A DNA stretch of 64,000 bases from Hofstenia miamia (lineage: Eukaryota; Xenacoelomorpha; Acoela). The stretch is from the NCBI GenBank assembly GCA_004352715.1, contig SCFE01000001.1, positions 2,570,189-2,634,188 of the forward strand, written 5' to 3'. Positions 10,461-22,900 of this stretch are shown piece by piece. Position numbers and translations under genes: made by a program. A model generated the notes under the pieces. The model was not told the DNA's origin and searched no databases. It saw nothing but the letters and a program-made list of their open reading frames with translations. Position 1 is the first letter of the stretch, and each line of letters opens with the position of its first letter.

Positions 10461-11690
10461 CTAAAAAACATTTAACTTCTTTGCAAAACGACATAATTCT
10501 ATCATTTTATAATATGCGATATTGCTAGCATTTGATAACAAATTTTCTGCAAAACCTTTCATTTCTTCAGACTTATCCTGATCTAGAAAAGTTGGAACAT
10601 CGATTTCTATTGGCTCTTTTGCTTCAGTATTAAAAATTAGTAATGTTTGGAATCGGGTTCTGAATCCAACGTCATGCAGCTCTTCAAATTCTGACATCAA
10701 TTCATTGAGTGTATATGAAAGAGAGATCTTGTACATATCTGCTGTTCGTGAGAATTCTTCATAATAAGATATTAAAATTTCTTTAGTGTTGTTCAATAAT
10801 ACTTCTGCAGAAGTGGACATCCAGATAAAGTAACATAGTTCACTAGCAGGTGAACTCAACTTTATTGCCTGAAAATCTATAAATGTCGCATCTATTGGAT
10901 CCCGTCCATCATATTTAATCATAACATTATTAGTCCAGAGATCGCCATGGCTAATGACACTGCAAGTTTCACCAATTCCGCAAAATTTTTTGAATTTTTC
11001 AGCTAGAAAGGATGTTTCATAATGACGCTTCATGTCATGGATTATAGAAATATCATCTGGAAACATTTCTGAAAGTCTTTTTACGATTTCTTCCATAAAC
11101 TCCTTTTGTGCTGATTCCATTGAAACTGACATTGCTTTGAGAAAATCATACAAATAATCTTTCAAACAATCTTGATAATCATGATTAAACTTTTCTTTTC
11201 CATATACATTCATGTAACCCATTGAAATTGCATGAAAACGTGCAATTTTTTTTGCTACAAAAATGACCTCATCTAAATTGAGACCATTAGATTTATCAGC
11301 CATCGAGAACCCTAACGATTTCAGATTATCCAATACTAAAACGCATTGTTCTTTGCTACAGTAATGCATTTTTGGAGAAAAGTTTTCTAATTTTTCTCCG
11401 AAATTTTTTTGAAATTCCATCAATGCGGGAAGTATTTTTTCGTAAGCATCAATTTCTTTTTCCCATAATGTTGACGTGCCGGGTTTGTCCTTCACAGAAT
11501 TCCTATATTTCAGAACGAGATCGTACTCCTTTTCTAAGTTCGCATTTTTATATTGAAATCTTACTCGCCTAAGAACTCCAACAAAGTTTTCCAAGCAGTC
11601 GATAAGGTTGTCAATCCGTATATTTGTAATTTCACCAATTTCGGGTTTCAAGATCGTATGCAAAATGTCTTGCAGAGTTTCGATGTCCAT
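10461..11690 (-). CDS. EcKinase-like (CHK/DUF227 family) small-molecule kinase
   Basis: An intact 409-residue single-exon ORF with an ATG start. The family phosphorylates small hydroxylated molecules (ecdysteroids in some insects; choline and aminoglycoside kinases share the fold). The substrate here cannot be told. Motifs present: Brenner-type HGDLW at 248-252 (catalytic Asp250) with Asn255; the metal-binding DFQ at 272-274; a candidate ATP-binding Lys61 (LVLKYRN); Glu78 and Glu81 in LWEKEIDAYE; and ARFHAIS at 150-156, typical of EcKL proteins. Length and order match the family (about 400 aa). No signal peptide or membrane helix is seen, so it is probably cytosolic. Odd points: the usual nucleotide-loop Gly-Asp-Asn is replaced by DCLENFVGV (31-39), and the Asp of the SPxxDL motif is Glu (SPASELCYF). 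A retrocopy origin would explain the lack of introns, but the ORF is undamaged. Confidence 0.9.
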   Translation of the reverse strand: MDIETLQDILHTILKPEIGEITNIRIDNLIDCLENFVGVLRRVRFQYKNANLEKEYDLVLKYRNSVKDKPGTSTLWEKEIDAYEKILPALMEFQKNFGEKLENFSPKMHYCSKEQCVLVLDNLKSLGFSMADKSNGLNLDEVIFVAKKIARFHAISMGYMNVYGKEKFNHDYQDCLKDYLYDFLKAMSVSMESAQKEFMEEIVKRLSEMFPDDISIIHDMKRHYETSFLAEKFKKFCGIGETCSVISHGDLWTNNVMIKYDGRDPIDATFIDFQAIKLSSPASELCYFIWMSTSAEVLLNNTKEILISYYEEFSRTADMYKISLSYTLNELMSEFEELHDVGFRTRFQTLLIFNTEAKEPIEIDVPTFLDQDKSEEMKGFAENLLSNASNIAYYKMIELCRFAKKLNVF

Positions 11691-12849
11691 TTCAAAAACT
11701 GCTTATATATGTAATGACCGAAATTTGTAATAAAATTCATTAAATCTTATATTTGAAATACATCAATAAGGTTTCACAGTTAAATAAGCAAATATAAAAG
11801 AGTTTTATTAAATCATTTAGGATTTTGCTTTAAATATTTCAAGTGTACATATGTGTGCTTCAAATCATAATAAAATTAAATCAGCATATTGCAAGTCTCT
11901 ACCCAAGTGTGAGAATATTGATGTCTGACAATGTGCTAATTCATCAGGAAATAAAAATGAATGATATATCTTAACTTGTCAGAAGCATTGGATTGGAATA
12001 TCAAATTTTCCTCAGATTGCATAAATTAATGACTGAGGGATGCATCAATTCTACAAAAATTCATTTAGTCATTTAGAGCGCAGGCCTATTAGATTTGAAA
12101 AAGAGTCTCTTCTAGAAACAAAGATAAATGAAATAATTTAATGTTTGAAGTGATAATAAAAGCAATTTGAATTCCATTGAAAAAAACGGAATATTTAATG
12201 TTTGAACAAAAGTAGAGAAAAGATATAATTACCGCTCCTAAGGGGCCAAGAGGCCGAATGCCATGGGCTCTGTGCTAAGTCATTATTAAGGAGAAGTTAT
12301 TAGCAATTTAAGAAAATTAAAATTAAATCTTTCACAATATGAATTCAACAATTATGTTTGCTAGCTGCATTTGAACATTATGGTATATACATTAATATGT
12401 GCACTATGATTTCCAATAAATAAGGCTCTTTTCGTGGTTTGCTTTATAATTAAAGGATATCTGTGATCTACCATATATACAGAATGATTAAGTAGTTTGT
12501 AGCTGCTATCAATTGAGACAGGCGTAGCAAGAAATTTAGATTTGTGAAACTTATAAATAATTTTAGAAAACAGCAAGAAAAAAACATTTATATGTGGTAA
12601 ATAACTAATATGTTTTAATTCAACTAGCTTCCAATAAACAAGGAAAATTTCTTGAGAAATATAACCTAGGAGAAACATTTCATAGCCATTAGTTCTATCC
12701 TACTAATGAATATTTTCTATTTATGTATAAAACATTCTTTCAGTTGCTTCAATTGTTCTTGCAATGTAGGATTTGATTATGTGATAAAATACACGGAATA
12801 GTATTAAGTATATTGCAAGTATAAACTATAAAATTACTTATACTTAGGT

Positions 12850-12886
<37 letters not shown>
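11691..12886. other. Intergenic, no gene seen
   Basis: AT-rich DNA. A 105-codon open frame at 12361-12678 (-) has no recognisable domain and composition like its surroundings. A (TA)n run lies at 12853-12882 beside the next gap. Confidence 0.5.
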
Positions 12887-12975
12887 NNNNNNNNNNNNNN
12901 NNNNNNNNNNNNNNNNNNNNNNNNNNNNNNNNNNNNNNNNNNNNNNNNNNNNNNNNNNNNNNNNNNNNNNNNNNN
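12887..12975. other. Assembly gap (N)
   Basis: 89 Ns between a (TA)n run and a long palindrome. Both kinds of sequence are hard to assemble. Confidence 0.99.
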
Positions 12976-13030
12976 ATAATACATGTATATTAATAATAAC
13001 ATAATATAATGTGATATTATTATTTTAGGA

Positions 13031-13070
<40 letters not shown>

Positions 13071-13125
13071 TCCTAAAATAATAATATCACATTATATTAT
13101 GTTATTATTAATATACATGTATTAT
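12976..13125. repeat. 150-bp perfect palindrome with (AT)n centre
   Basis: Positions 12976-13050 are the exact reverse complement of 13051-13125, centred on an (AT)n tract. The left arm starts at the N gap, so the palindrome may be longer. It is either a true hairpin-forming locus or an assembly fold-back. Confidence 0.92.
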
Positions 13126-13439
13126 ATGTTATATTTCATCTTAATATTAATAATAATAATAATAATATTAATAGTAGTAATAATAGCGTGGGCAGGGAGC
13201 CCAGTTGGTAAAGACGCAGATCGGTAAGCTGAGGTAAGCAACTGTGATCGTTGTTACAAAACTGGATGACTTAACTCACAGGGAGGAAGCACTCTAAAGC
13301 CTTGGTTTGCAACTTCCTAGGACAAGGGCAGTCCAAAATGGAAGCTCATGGGGCAGGAAGGTCTCTTAAACCTTGGTTGGCAACTTCCTAGGACAATGTG
13401 AGTATAAAATCAAACACAATCGTAATCACTGATGACAAG

Positions 13440-14280
13440 TCATGAAAGAGCATAGGCCCTCAGTTCCCGGCACGCCTTCAATGGTCAGACAACAGACGGA
13501 CTCCACAATCGGGAATGTGGACTCGAGAAATGGCAGTATAGGATCCACACAGACCAATGGGCAACGGCACATGTGGACAGATGAGCAGAACAGGACAGTA
13601 TTGGAGTGTTACAGAAGAAGCAGGCCAGATGAGGGGTTGCAGGAAAAGAATGTTGGAAGAATGGAGGAAAGCAAGAACGGGATTAGAAGTTACAGAACAG
13701 AGGCTTGCAGGACAAGTGCGAAAGTTACAGTTGGATGAGAGAGCAGGGTGTGAGAAGTTGGTGCATGGCAAGGTGGGATGAATGGTACATTGGAGCTTGA
13801 GAAGGCAACATGGGTTAGAAGCAGGATACAAGTGGTATGAGCACAAGCCACAGGGAGTCATAGAGAATGATAAGGTTAAGATACTGTGGTACTTCAACAT
13901 CCAGACAAGCAACGTAAAATAAGCACGGGAGCCAGACATAGTAGTAGTAGACAAAGAGAAATGATTGAGAACATTGATAGACATAGCAGTACCAAAGGAC
14001 AGGAATGTAGAAAGCTAGGAGAAAGGGAAGATAGGCAAGTATAGAGAGTTGGCAGAGGAAATAGAAAGGCTGTGAAAGTTAAAGAAGGTTGAAGTAGTCC
14101 CGGTAGTTGTAGGAGCACTAGGGGCAGTGAGTAAGAAGCATAAGAGATACTTGAAGGAGTTGGGAGTACCAAAGTGGGGAGGAGCAGTAGCAAATAAGGC
14201 AGCATTGTTAGGAACAGTTCTCAAACTCTCTGGTAACTGGTGAGTTCCCCGAGCTGAGAGGGATACCAGCATGAAGCTGT
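13440..14280 (+). mobile_element. Internally deleted non-LTR retrotransposon relic
   Basis: The N-terminal part at 13545-13760 carries a Myb-like segment: RHMWTDEQNRTVLECYRR, then after a frameshift GCRKRMLEEWRKAR and VTEQRLAGQVR. This is typical of a large family of retroelements in fish, echinoderms and cnidarians. The C-terminal part follows directly at 13827-14243: KWYEHKPQGVIENDKVKILW, REPDIVVVDKE, IDIAVPKDRNVE, VVPVVVGALGAV and NKAALLGTVLK. These are hallmarks of the far end of the same polyprotein. The reverse transcriptase between them is gone. Four in-frame stops in the C-terminal part and the N-terminal frameshift show it is dead. Upstream (13295-13400) a short motif around CAACTTCCTAGGACA is duplicated. 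Confidence 0.82.
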
Positions 14281-16841
14281 GAGAAGAAATGAAATAATAG
14301 TAATTGTATTATTATTTGCATTGTCAATAAAAGAACTTCAATTATTTCTTTAATAATACTTTACTAAAAATAATAAAACACAGAAAGTAGTAAAATTTGG
14401 CTTTGAAATTCAGACCACTTAGTGCATGCATTCAATATATACAAGGAACTGATACCAACAAAATCTTTAATGTTCCAGTAATCATCTTGATTATTACTTT
14501 AAGGTTCTTGAAATATAATAATTCTAGTTAATTATCTTAAAGATAGTCTATGCTTTAATATTTTTAATCAATCTTTAAATTCTTAGAGGGGGCTAAATGA
14601 TTTTTTAAAATCAATAATTGTCTTTAAAATGCCTACTATTTTTGAAATAACCTCAGATGGCAAAGTATAAACGTATTGAAATTGTTTTCTTGATTTAGAA
14701 CAGATATCTTAAACTGTTGGGATGCAATTATATACAATGATTTGTAATTATATTATCTTACAAAATGATATAATTATTAATATTTCGCAAGCTATATAAA
14801 TAATATCTGCAAGCCCAGATCATTGCAGTTTTACATCAAATGAATGAATGCGCGAAACCCACATTATAATACCAAGGCAATTTTCTTGACCATAGTCGGT
14901 CATGCAAAATATATTTTGACCTTAGCCGGCTGTTGACATTAACTTTTTGGCCGAAGCTTGCAATTGGGAGTAATGTTTTAGCCGTATCCAGCCGTGAGCC
15001 GTGATTTTTTGCCGTTGTTGACGCTTTTTACTACTACTAAGTAAAATGGTGCAATTTTCAATGCAACGATGAAAACATGCTCATGGTTTGAACAATTAAA
15101 GAAAATAAGTTTTAAAAACAAAAATAAAAATAAAAATCATGGTAATAAATTGTTTATCATGATGTTCACAAATTATTCTTAGCCGGGATTTTCGTAAAAC
15201 AAAATCTTTGGCCGTAGCTCTTTGCTCGTATCCAGACATTGGCCGCGGCGATGGCCACAGAAAAGCACACCAGAAACGTTGCTGTAATTACTTTTTTTAG
15301 TTTACTTATAGCTCATATTTTGCCCCGGCTTGCCTTGGAGAAAGCAAGAAATGTCTATAAGTTCACACCACAATAATGGAATTTTGCCCCACTAATCTGC
15401 AAAAGAAAAGTTTTGACAAAACTTTCAAATATTTCATTGCCAAGTATTTGAAAGTACTGAGGATTTTATGAAGATTTTAATACTTATTAATAAACACTAA
15501 GTTATAGGAAAATTTTGAAATTTATTACTCTCCTTATGCTATTTAAGGGGTGCCTTTAAAAGTTTGTGATTTCATACTAATATAATTTTTTAGAAGTTTT
15601 ATATATTTTGATGATTTATTGAAAATCATTGACTGCAATGAAATCAGTTGAATCTTGGTTAAAATCAGGCCATAGTTATTAAAAAAAGCCTTTCTAGAAC
15701 AATAAAATTTATAAAGCACACCCTTAGCATTGTAATAATTGCTGAAAGCAGTTCTTTATAGGCCCATAGTAATGAATTTCCACCAAAAATTGCTGAATCA
15801 ACTTAATTTCAGCAGTCGCATTAACGTTGATTTTAAGCTTAATGTTAATTCATTTCACTCTCGAAAAAGCAAAACAGCATTCACTAAAACTAGTCTTGAA
15901 ATTTTTTTGCCATTATCTATTTAACAATTATTGAGGCTGGCTACAAATTTCTCACCCCACAAACCTCCACTACCACGTCAAGCCAGATGTTTATTACAGA
16001 TTCTCAAGTGCTGTATATAAGCAATCAAGTTTGAATTAAATAATATGTAAAATGCAAATTACATTTAGTCGGGGAATATTTATATTTATCGCACATATTC
16101 GGTTGAGTTGTTTCGCAGGCCGCTCTTGTTGTTATAATTAATTAATTGCTGTGGTAATTCAATAAATTTCCCACTCTTGTCGATCATTGCAAGTGCATAC
16201 CATGCATTCCAGCTACTCAAGAGTTTTTCTGAACGAGCAGCAAGTAGTGTAAACAACAACAGCTACTGCTAGCAAGCGCGCTTGTTTTTTACAATCTCAT
16301 TTTAATGAATTTTTGGTAATTCGTGAAAATTCACATATGATTAATTTTTTATTGTTATATATTTAATTCAGGGAATACATTATGCTTTTTTTAATCTCTA
16401 TTTAGCGCTTAGGTTAAAAACGAATGCATTCTGTAGTCTTGAACAGAATTGCTTATTAGATGTACATGAATATATAGCTCGTACAATCACAAACAATAGA
16501 AAGACTAGTGCAATGTAGGTTAAAGATCGTTGTGGTGCCCAAGGCAATAACTTGGCTTACAAAATTCATAACCAAATAAATTCCTTTCTTAAGGAAATGA
16601 CTTTCATTCTTTACATTATTCGCTAGAATAAATTTCAGTCTTTTTAGTAGTACGCAAGATTCCAAAAAGTAATAATAAATATTTACATATTTACTTAAAA
16701 ATATATGATTTTTTATAAAGGTTTTAATGAAAAATTAAAATGCATATTACATGATAATATTTTTAATATTATACGTAAATATATTTTAAATGATCACTTG
16801 AGAATTGAAAACAACTTCTTGAAACAATATATAGTCATGAA
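14281..16841. other. Intergenic with a dispersed repeat
   Basis: Apart from the repeat at 14868-15260 I see no gene. ATTAAA on the minus strand at 16723-16728 could be the poly(A) signal of the PAN/TSP1 gene, which ends at 16842. Confidence 0.5.
14868..15260 (+). repeat. Dispersed repeat with GGCCGTAGCC-like sub-motifs, copy A
   Basis: Shares its left part (AAGGCAATTTTCTT, then CATGCAAAATA) and a landmark (GCTTTTTACTACTACTA) with the inverted copy at 27287-27455. Short related pieces occur at 24890-24990. Sub-motifs such as TTTGGCCGTAGC recur within it. Class unknown. Confidence 0.65.
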
Positions 16842-16976
16842 TTATGAAGGCGTTGTGTCACTTTGAGCTGAACATTGATTTCCATTGCACTTTCTTCCTT
16901 GACATTTCATGGATCCAGATACATCCACCCAAACACCATCTACATCGCAAGAAGAATCATTTGGCCTTATTTCCTG
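16842..16976 (-). CDS. PAN/TSP1 gene exon 5: Cys-rich C-terminus
   Basis: Acceptor ATCTTTTCAG. It has 44 codons and a TAA at 16842-16844. It encodes QEIRPNDSSCDVDGVWVD, then CQGRKCNGNQC, closing the second TSP1-like module. It joins exon 4 in phase 0. Confidence 0.85.
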   Translation of the reverse strand, partial: QEIRPNDSSCDVDGVWVDVSGSMKCQGRKCNGNQCSAQSDTTPS

Positions 16977-19900
16977 CTGAAAAGATTAAATTGTCAATTC
17001 GTATGTGAATTTAATACATTGATAATTGAAGTATTCAACATTATATATACACATGCTATTCAACAGAAAAAACCTGCAGTTTGTAATTTTTCTAAATGAT
17101 AAATGTGTATTTTGGATCAACGAAGAGAGAAGTGCACTTAGGAAAACTAAACATGAACTTTTTTATGTAAACTAGGATGGAAATACCAAGTCAATGTTTA
17201 TATACATTGTGAAAGGGTAACGTTTTTGTAAATGCTTGCAAGGTGGGAACAATATCATTTGTTTAATATCACCCTTCAATATCACCCAATTAAATTATAT
17301 TCTTTTTTATTTTATTGTGATCTTTATCAAAAATAACAAATTTATAACGACCCGGGTGGATGCATAATTTAATATACTGTGAAACAAAAATCTCAGTTGA
17401 GCATAGTGCATTACCCACTACATTCTATTTAATTTGTAATTATTTTACTAATGTAAATAATAAAAGGTCTACAATGGTTGTACATTTTCAAAAATGTATA
17501 TAGGAGCTGTGTAAAATAACTAGATGTTATACATTTGTCATTTGAATGATGTAAACATGCTAAAAAACACAAAAAGTTAATTAAAACGTCATATCTCAAT
17601 ATTTCATTTATAGCGAAACTGAATTCTTTCCTTACAAAATACGGATCTGGTTAGGTTTGAAGTGCAGGTGAACTCATCGTAAATTCTGATTATAACTTGT
17701 GAGTTTCCTTAACCACCAAATTTTTCATTTATATTCGAATTTTATTTGAATTTCAATATTCCAATAAGAATTCTTTTAACCTAGATTATTCCTAAACATG
17801 CAGGAAAATATGGTTTCAATTATTGGTAGCCACAATATTGAGTGCATAGGTAAGTTTAGACTACGGTCACAAAATTTTAAGGGGTATAGCTATTGACAAA
17901 GTTGTTAATGGATTCAACATAGTCAAACAATTTGACTTTCTTCTTAATAGTTGATTCAGCATTTAGGTTCTTTACTTCTAGAAATAGATCTCCTTATTTC
18001 TCTTGTAGTAGGTTTCCAATGCATCGATGTTCCGGCATACAAACTCCCCGGATCATTCCCAACTCAAATAAATTATTATTAATAATAGTGTCATAATAGA
18101 TATTTCCATTGCCAAAAATACAATGTCTGATCGAATGAATTTCCGACTTCTTTTCATATTGCCACAACTGTCCCCTAGAACTTATCGTTTTTTAATAAAT
18201 TTTTCAATTCTGAATCCTAATTTTATATTTCAATACCGTTCTATGCAAAATTATAATTTTAAATGAAACATGTTAATGGTTGTTTGCATTTGCAATGCAT
18301 CCTCTTCAACTTTAGCCCTGAAATACATAGTTATACTATACAACGTTGTTATGTTCTATTGATAAAACCATATTGTACAAATTAAGTTATTTTATTGAGT
18401 AGGGTGCTTAGATAAGATTCTCACCCAGATATTCTGTGCAACTGTAAATCGGTCATTTGTTTTTGGGGAATGGTTGTAGCAATATCTTTCTTTAACTAAG
18501 CTACAATTTTTATAGCAATTAAATTTACTCCATTCTTCCCAGGTGCTTTCACCAGGACAGCAACACGACAATGTTTCTTCCATATGAGCATTGTTGCAAA
18601 CTAAAATTTCAAATACTATGAAAATCATTATAATTTACAATTTCTTTAAAGCCTTTTGGGAAATTTGTGAATCATGAGGCATGGACATGTGTATTGGGGA
18701 GCATGCTTGAATGCAATTTTGAACATTTTTATTAAAGCGTTTTGCTTTGGGTGAAATAGATTAACTATTTTTCGTTGAAAATTAGAATTTTTTAAAGTAA
18801 TTTAAGTTCCCTCTATACCTAACGTTCATGTTATTATATTGTTTCGAGCCCATGTAAGCAATAAAGAACTTTAACTGCTTCTTGATGTGTGTATTGATCC
18901 TCCAAACTCATTGAGATGCGCAAAGTTAGAGGTCGCGGAGTGTTTCAGATTGTGAATAGTATTATTCGTTTTGAGATATAAGCACTTAAAATATTTCTTC
19001 CACAAAAATTTTAGAAAATCCCGGGAATGCTTAAGATTAGTAAAATGGCAATTGCCAAAAAACTAAATATTCTTGTAATAAAAAGATAAAAGTTACATTT
19101 TCCAATAATTCAGGATCAATAAATTCGGTTTTCACTGCCTAGATCATAATATAATTTGATGACATACTTAGCTGCAAGAATGATTTATTCATGATTTCTT
19201 GGCTAAACTACATTGCATTTACAAATGGATAACATATTTTCCATTCCATATTCAATGCAATTCAGAAAAATGTATATATGGTGGGAACCATGACGCTTGT
19301 GAAATAATAAACGCATAAGGAAATCATATTCAAGATACAACTATTCTACAAAGAACAGAAAAAAAGTAGCAAATTTCCAGATAAATAATTAAAGTTGACG
19401 GTTAGAATACAATGAAACGAAGAAAAAAGAAACAAAGTAACACTGTGTTGATTGACTCAGCGAACACAAATGTGCAGACAAGCACAGGGCTCTCGCAGCA
19501 ATTTCCAAATCTAACGTTATCACCAACACAACCTCGAGGAGCAGACTCCGCTGGCCTGAGATGTCCCGGTAAAATTGCACAATGTGTCTCTCTGTTAATG
19601 GCGTAATCCAACACCTTGAGCGACATACCAAAGGTTTTCTTCCGGGGACCGTTCCCAGAGATTGCCTGGAGAGCAACAATAAATACATGTGTAATTGTGG
19701 CAAATTACAGTCGAAAAGGTCACGTCACTCACACAATCAGAGATGCCACGTACATGCTAGGTTGATGGAAGCTCCTAATACTGATCTGCCAAAGCTTGCT
19801 GAGGTTGCGAGCCTAAGGAGACCCACTCTGAAGTCAGCATGCAGCCCTACAACGACCAAGTGAAGGTAGAAGACATATTACAAATAGCCGGGAATGAGAT

Positions 19901-22900
19901 TCCAAGTCGATGGAAGCGTCAGGTATAACTTTCAGCTTCTATAGAAAAGAAATGTCTTTCTGACTGTTGGAAAACGCTGAAAGTCCATCGGAACGAGTCC
20001 GTCTACTTGAAGTTTCGTCACCAAACGCATCCACTTGGTTGACGGAGACCCCATCCCCAGGGTTGGGCTTCAGACTTGAACCAGAGGAAGTACAGGTTCT
20101 TCTAAAGCACAGGCAGGGACTACCCCTGGCGTGTACAGGCGCCAAGTGTCCATTGTGTCCAGAGAATCTGCTTGATCCCCTTGGACACCACGCGCTGACA
20201 TGCAAAAGAGGGCCAGATGTGATATTCCGCCACAACACCATACGGGATACTATCTTCAACTGTGCAAGTAGAGCCTTAATGTATCCCATACTCGAACATG
20301 GTGCCAACTTGGATCACTCCTGCTCGCTCACACGGCCTGCGGATGTTCTGATCCCCGTCTGGTCCCTTGGAAAAGCAGGAGCAATAGACGTCACCGTAGC
20401 ACACNNNNNNNNNNNNNNNNNNNNNNNNNNNNNNNNNNNNNNNNNNNNNNNNNNNNNNNNNNNNNNNNNNNNNNNNNNNNNNNNNNNNNNNNNNNNNNNN
20501 NNNNNNNNNNNNNNNNNNNNNNNNNNNNNNNNNNNNNNNNNNNNNNNNNNNNNNNNNNNNNNNNNNNNNNNNNNNNNNNNNNNNNNNNNNNNNNNNNNNN
20601 NNNNNNNNNNNNNNNNNNNNNNNNNNNNNNNNNNNNNNNNNNNNNNNNNNNNNNNNNNNNNNNNNNNNNNNNNNNNNNNNNNNNNNNNNNNNNNNNNNNN
20701 NNNNNNNNNNNNNNNNNNNNNNNNNNNNNNNNNNNNNNNNNNNNNNNNNNNNNNNNNNNNNNNNNNNNNNNNNNNNNNNNNNNNNNNNNNNNNNNNNNNN
20801 NNNNNNNNNNNNNNNNNNNNNNNNNNNNNNNNNCTCGCCATCCAGAACAAGCAGTCAACGAAGGCTGCACAGAAGGATATTATGACTCGGTTGGGTATGG
20901 TGCTGACGCGTTGCATAGCGCGTGCAATCATCGCTAGGTCTCCTATGGACTGAACAACCAAAGCACTGCATCAATTCTGAAAGCGCAGAAGTACCTTATG
21001 ACTCACGAAGAAGATTATTCAAAATTTTTAGATTTAACTGCGTATTGTTTCAATTTGATTGACATTTTAAGAAGTGATTAAAACTACAAACACCCACGGA
21101 CTATTGATTTACTAATCGGATCGTAAACGTTTAATTCAGAATATCAATCGATCCACAAACGATTTCATTAATACTAATTGTTATTATTTAGTTAAGACAT
21201 ATTGTTTTTAGCTGAATTTACTATCACAACTTAAGTTAACATTTCATTTCAATTGTATTTATTATAATTAATTGTCTCTAAAGTAATATCTGGGAAATAT
21301 AAAGAGCCTATGCTCGTCTTTTTCTCCACTTTGGCAAATATATTATATACTCAGCCTAAACCAAATAGCAATTTTCAAATCTACCCCAATTCTATCCAAT
21401 CGCAGATAATCTCAAGAATTAAAATTTACTCAAGACAATGACAAGGATACTATTGAAATCTGTAAAGTTCAATTTTATAAACTAAACGCTCCAAAAAAGC
21501 TTTGGAAACCTTGAACCAAACTATTTTTTCGTAAAATATAACACAGCCCATCAAAATGTGACTGAGCTCAATCGCTTTGACACACTGAACGAATTCGCTT
21601 GCACATTTCATTTGTAGACTAACCATTAAAATTCAGAATTTTCTTGCAAATGCAATCATGTTTTAAATTTTTTTGATATTTTGCTCTAATTGGATGTGCG
21701 GTATCTTTGAAAGAACACTTATAGCTTCTTGTAATGAAAGACAATAGTTGATTGTAAAAAATGCAAATAAAAAGTTATTCATATTTATTTATAGAACACA
21801 AACTAGTTGGATTAAAAATAATGGAGTCTACCAACAGATTTATTGCGCTGAACTTTTTGCCACTTCTTGATAATGTCTTAGAGCACTTAGTACTTACTTG
21901 GATTCCCTCCATGGATAACGATGCAAAACCGACTTCGTTTAGTGTATCCCAGATGTGGACAACGACATTCGTCCAATTCGGACCAACTAGATACTTTGGA
22001 ATATGTTTTATTCGTCGTAGAACAATCGCTTATTTCGTAAGGACTTTTCTCGGTGTTGTTCACAAGACAGTGGATTCCACTATTCTTTGGCATGGTAATG
22101 TGGCGCCACGATGCTTCATTGATAATTAGTTGTGGAGAAACATATTGATCCGTTTTTAGCAAATGACACTAAGCATTAATTTTGTTTATAACTTCGAAAT
22201 TAACATTTAAGGGAAAAACTATTCTTTCAGGCTGTTAATGCAATGTGGTCTAGGACATGCTTGTATTAGTAGTTAAAGCTAAGCAATATCTAGTGTATAT
22301 ATTGACATTCGTTTGAGCTAAGAATATGTCTTAGATATATTTTCTGAGACCGAAAAGATATACGTATGAGCACCTCATAAATTAATGATCATAATCTTGC
22401 AAAGAATCGAATTTAACATTAAACAGCCTGGGGAACATACCGTAATCAATTGTTGAAAATTTCTATTAAAGCTTATTGCTGTGGCAGAAGTTGTTGAAAA
22501 GATTAACAAGTGTTCTTTGAAAATTTCGAATTTTTAAAAAAGATTTAAATTCTCTCCATGCCTAGTCAGAGTTCGCGGGTCCGAAGAGAGTTAGAACGAA
22601 AAACAAAGAGGAGACTTTTCTCTATGATGCGTTGCTCTCAGATTGAGCACATCCAAAATGGTTGTTGGAGCCATAAAAGATCATGAAAATTTTTTAAAAA
22701 TCCCCAGGCTGTTTAAGGTTAAGAAAAACAAATAAAATTAGAAAATGAAATGCAATAAAAAGTATAGTTGCAGTTGGGTTGAGATTTTCAAACTTGACCC
22801 GAACCTGAATAACTTCAAACCGATCCGATACCGGTTTTTGGAATTTGGTTACAAAAATATATGACCAAATTGCAGGCTTAGGTAATGATTAAGAATCACA

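Noticed and set aside
11702-11709. TATATAAG on the minus strand just before the EcKinase-like start codon
   Set aside because: It lies only about 12 bp from the ATG, so a start site at normal distance would fall inside the coding region. It is probably chance in AT-rich DNA.
12361-12678. 105-codon open frame, minus strand
   Set aside because: No domain, no splice support, and composition like the surrounding AT-rich DNA.
13190-13270. tRNA-like A-box resemblance (GGGAGCCCAGTTGGTAAAGA)
   Set aside because: No B box or cloverleaf could be drawn. It belongs to the retroelement relic that follows.
19389-19703. Minus-strand open frames over the zinc-finger relic
   Set aside because: They are antisense shadows of the plus-strand retroelement coding sequence.
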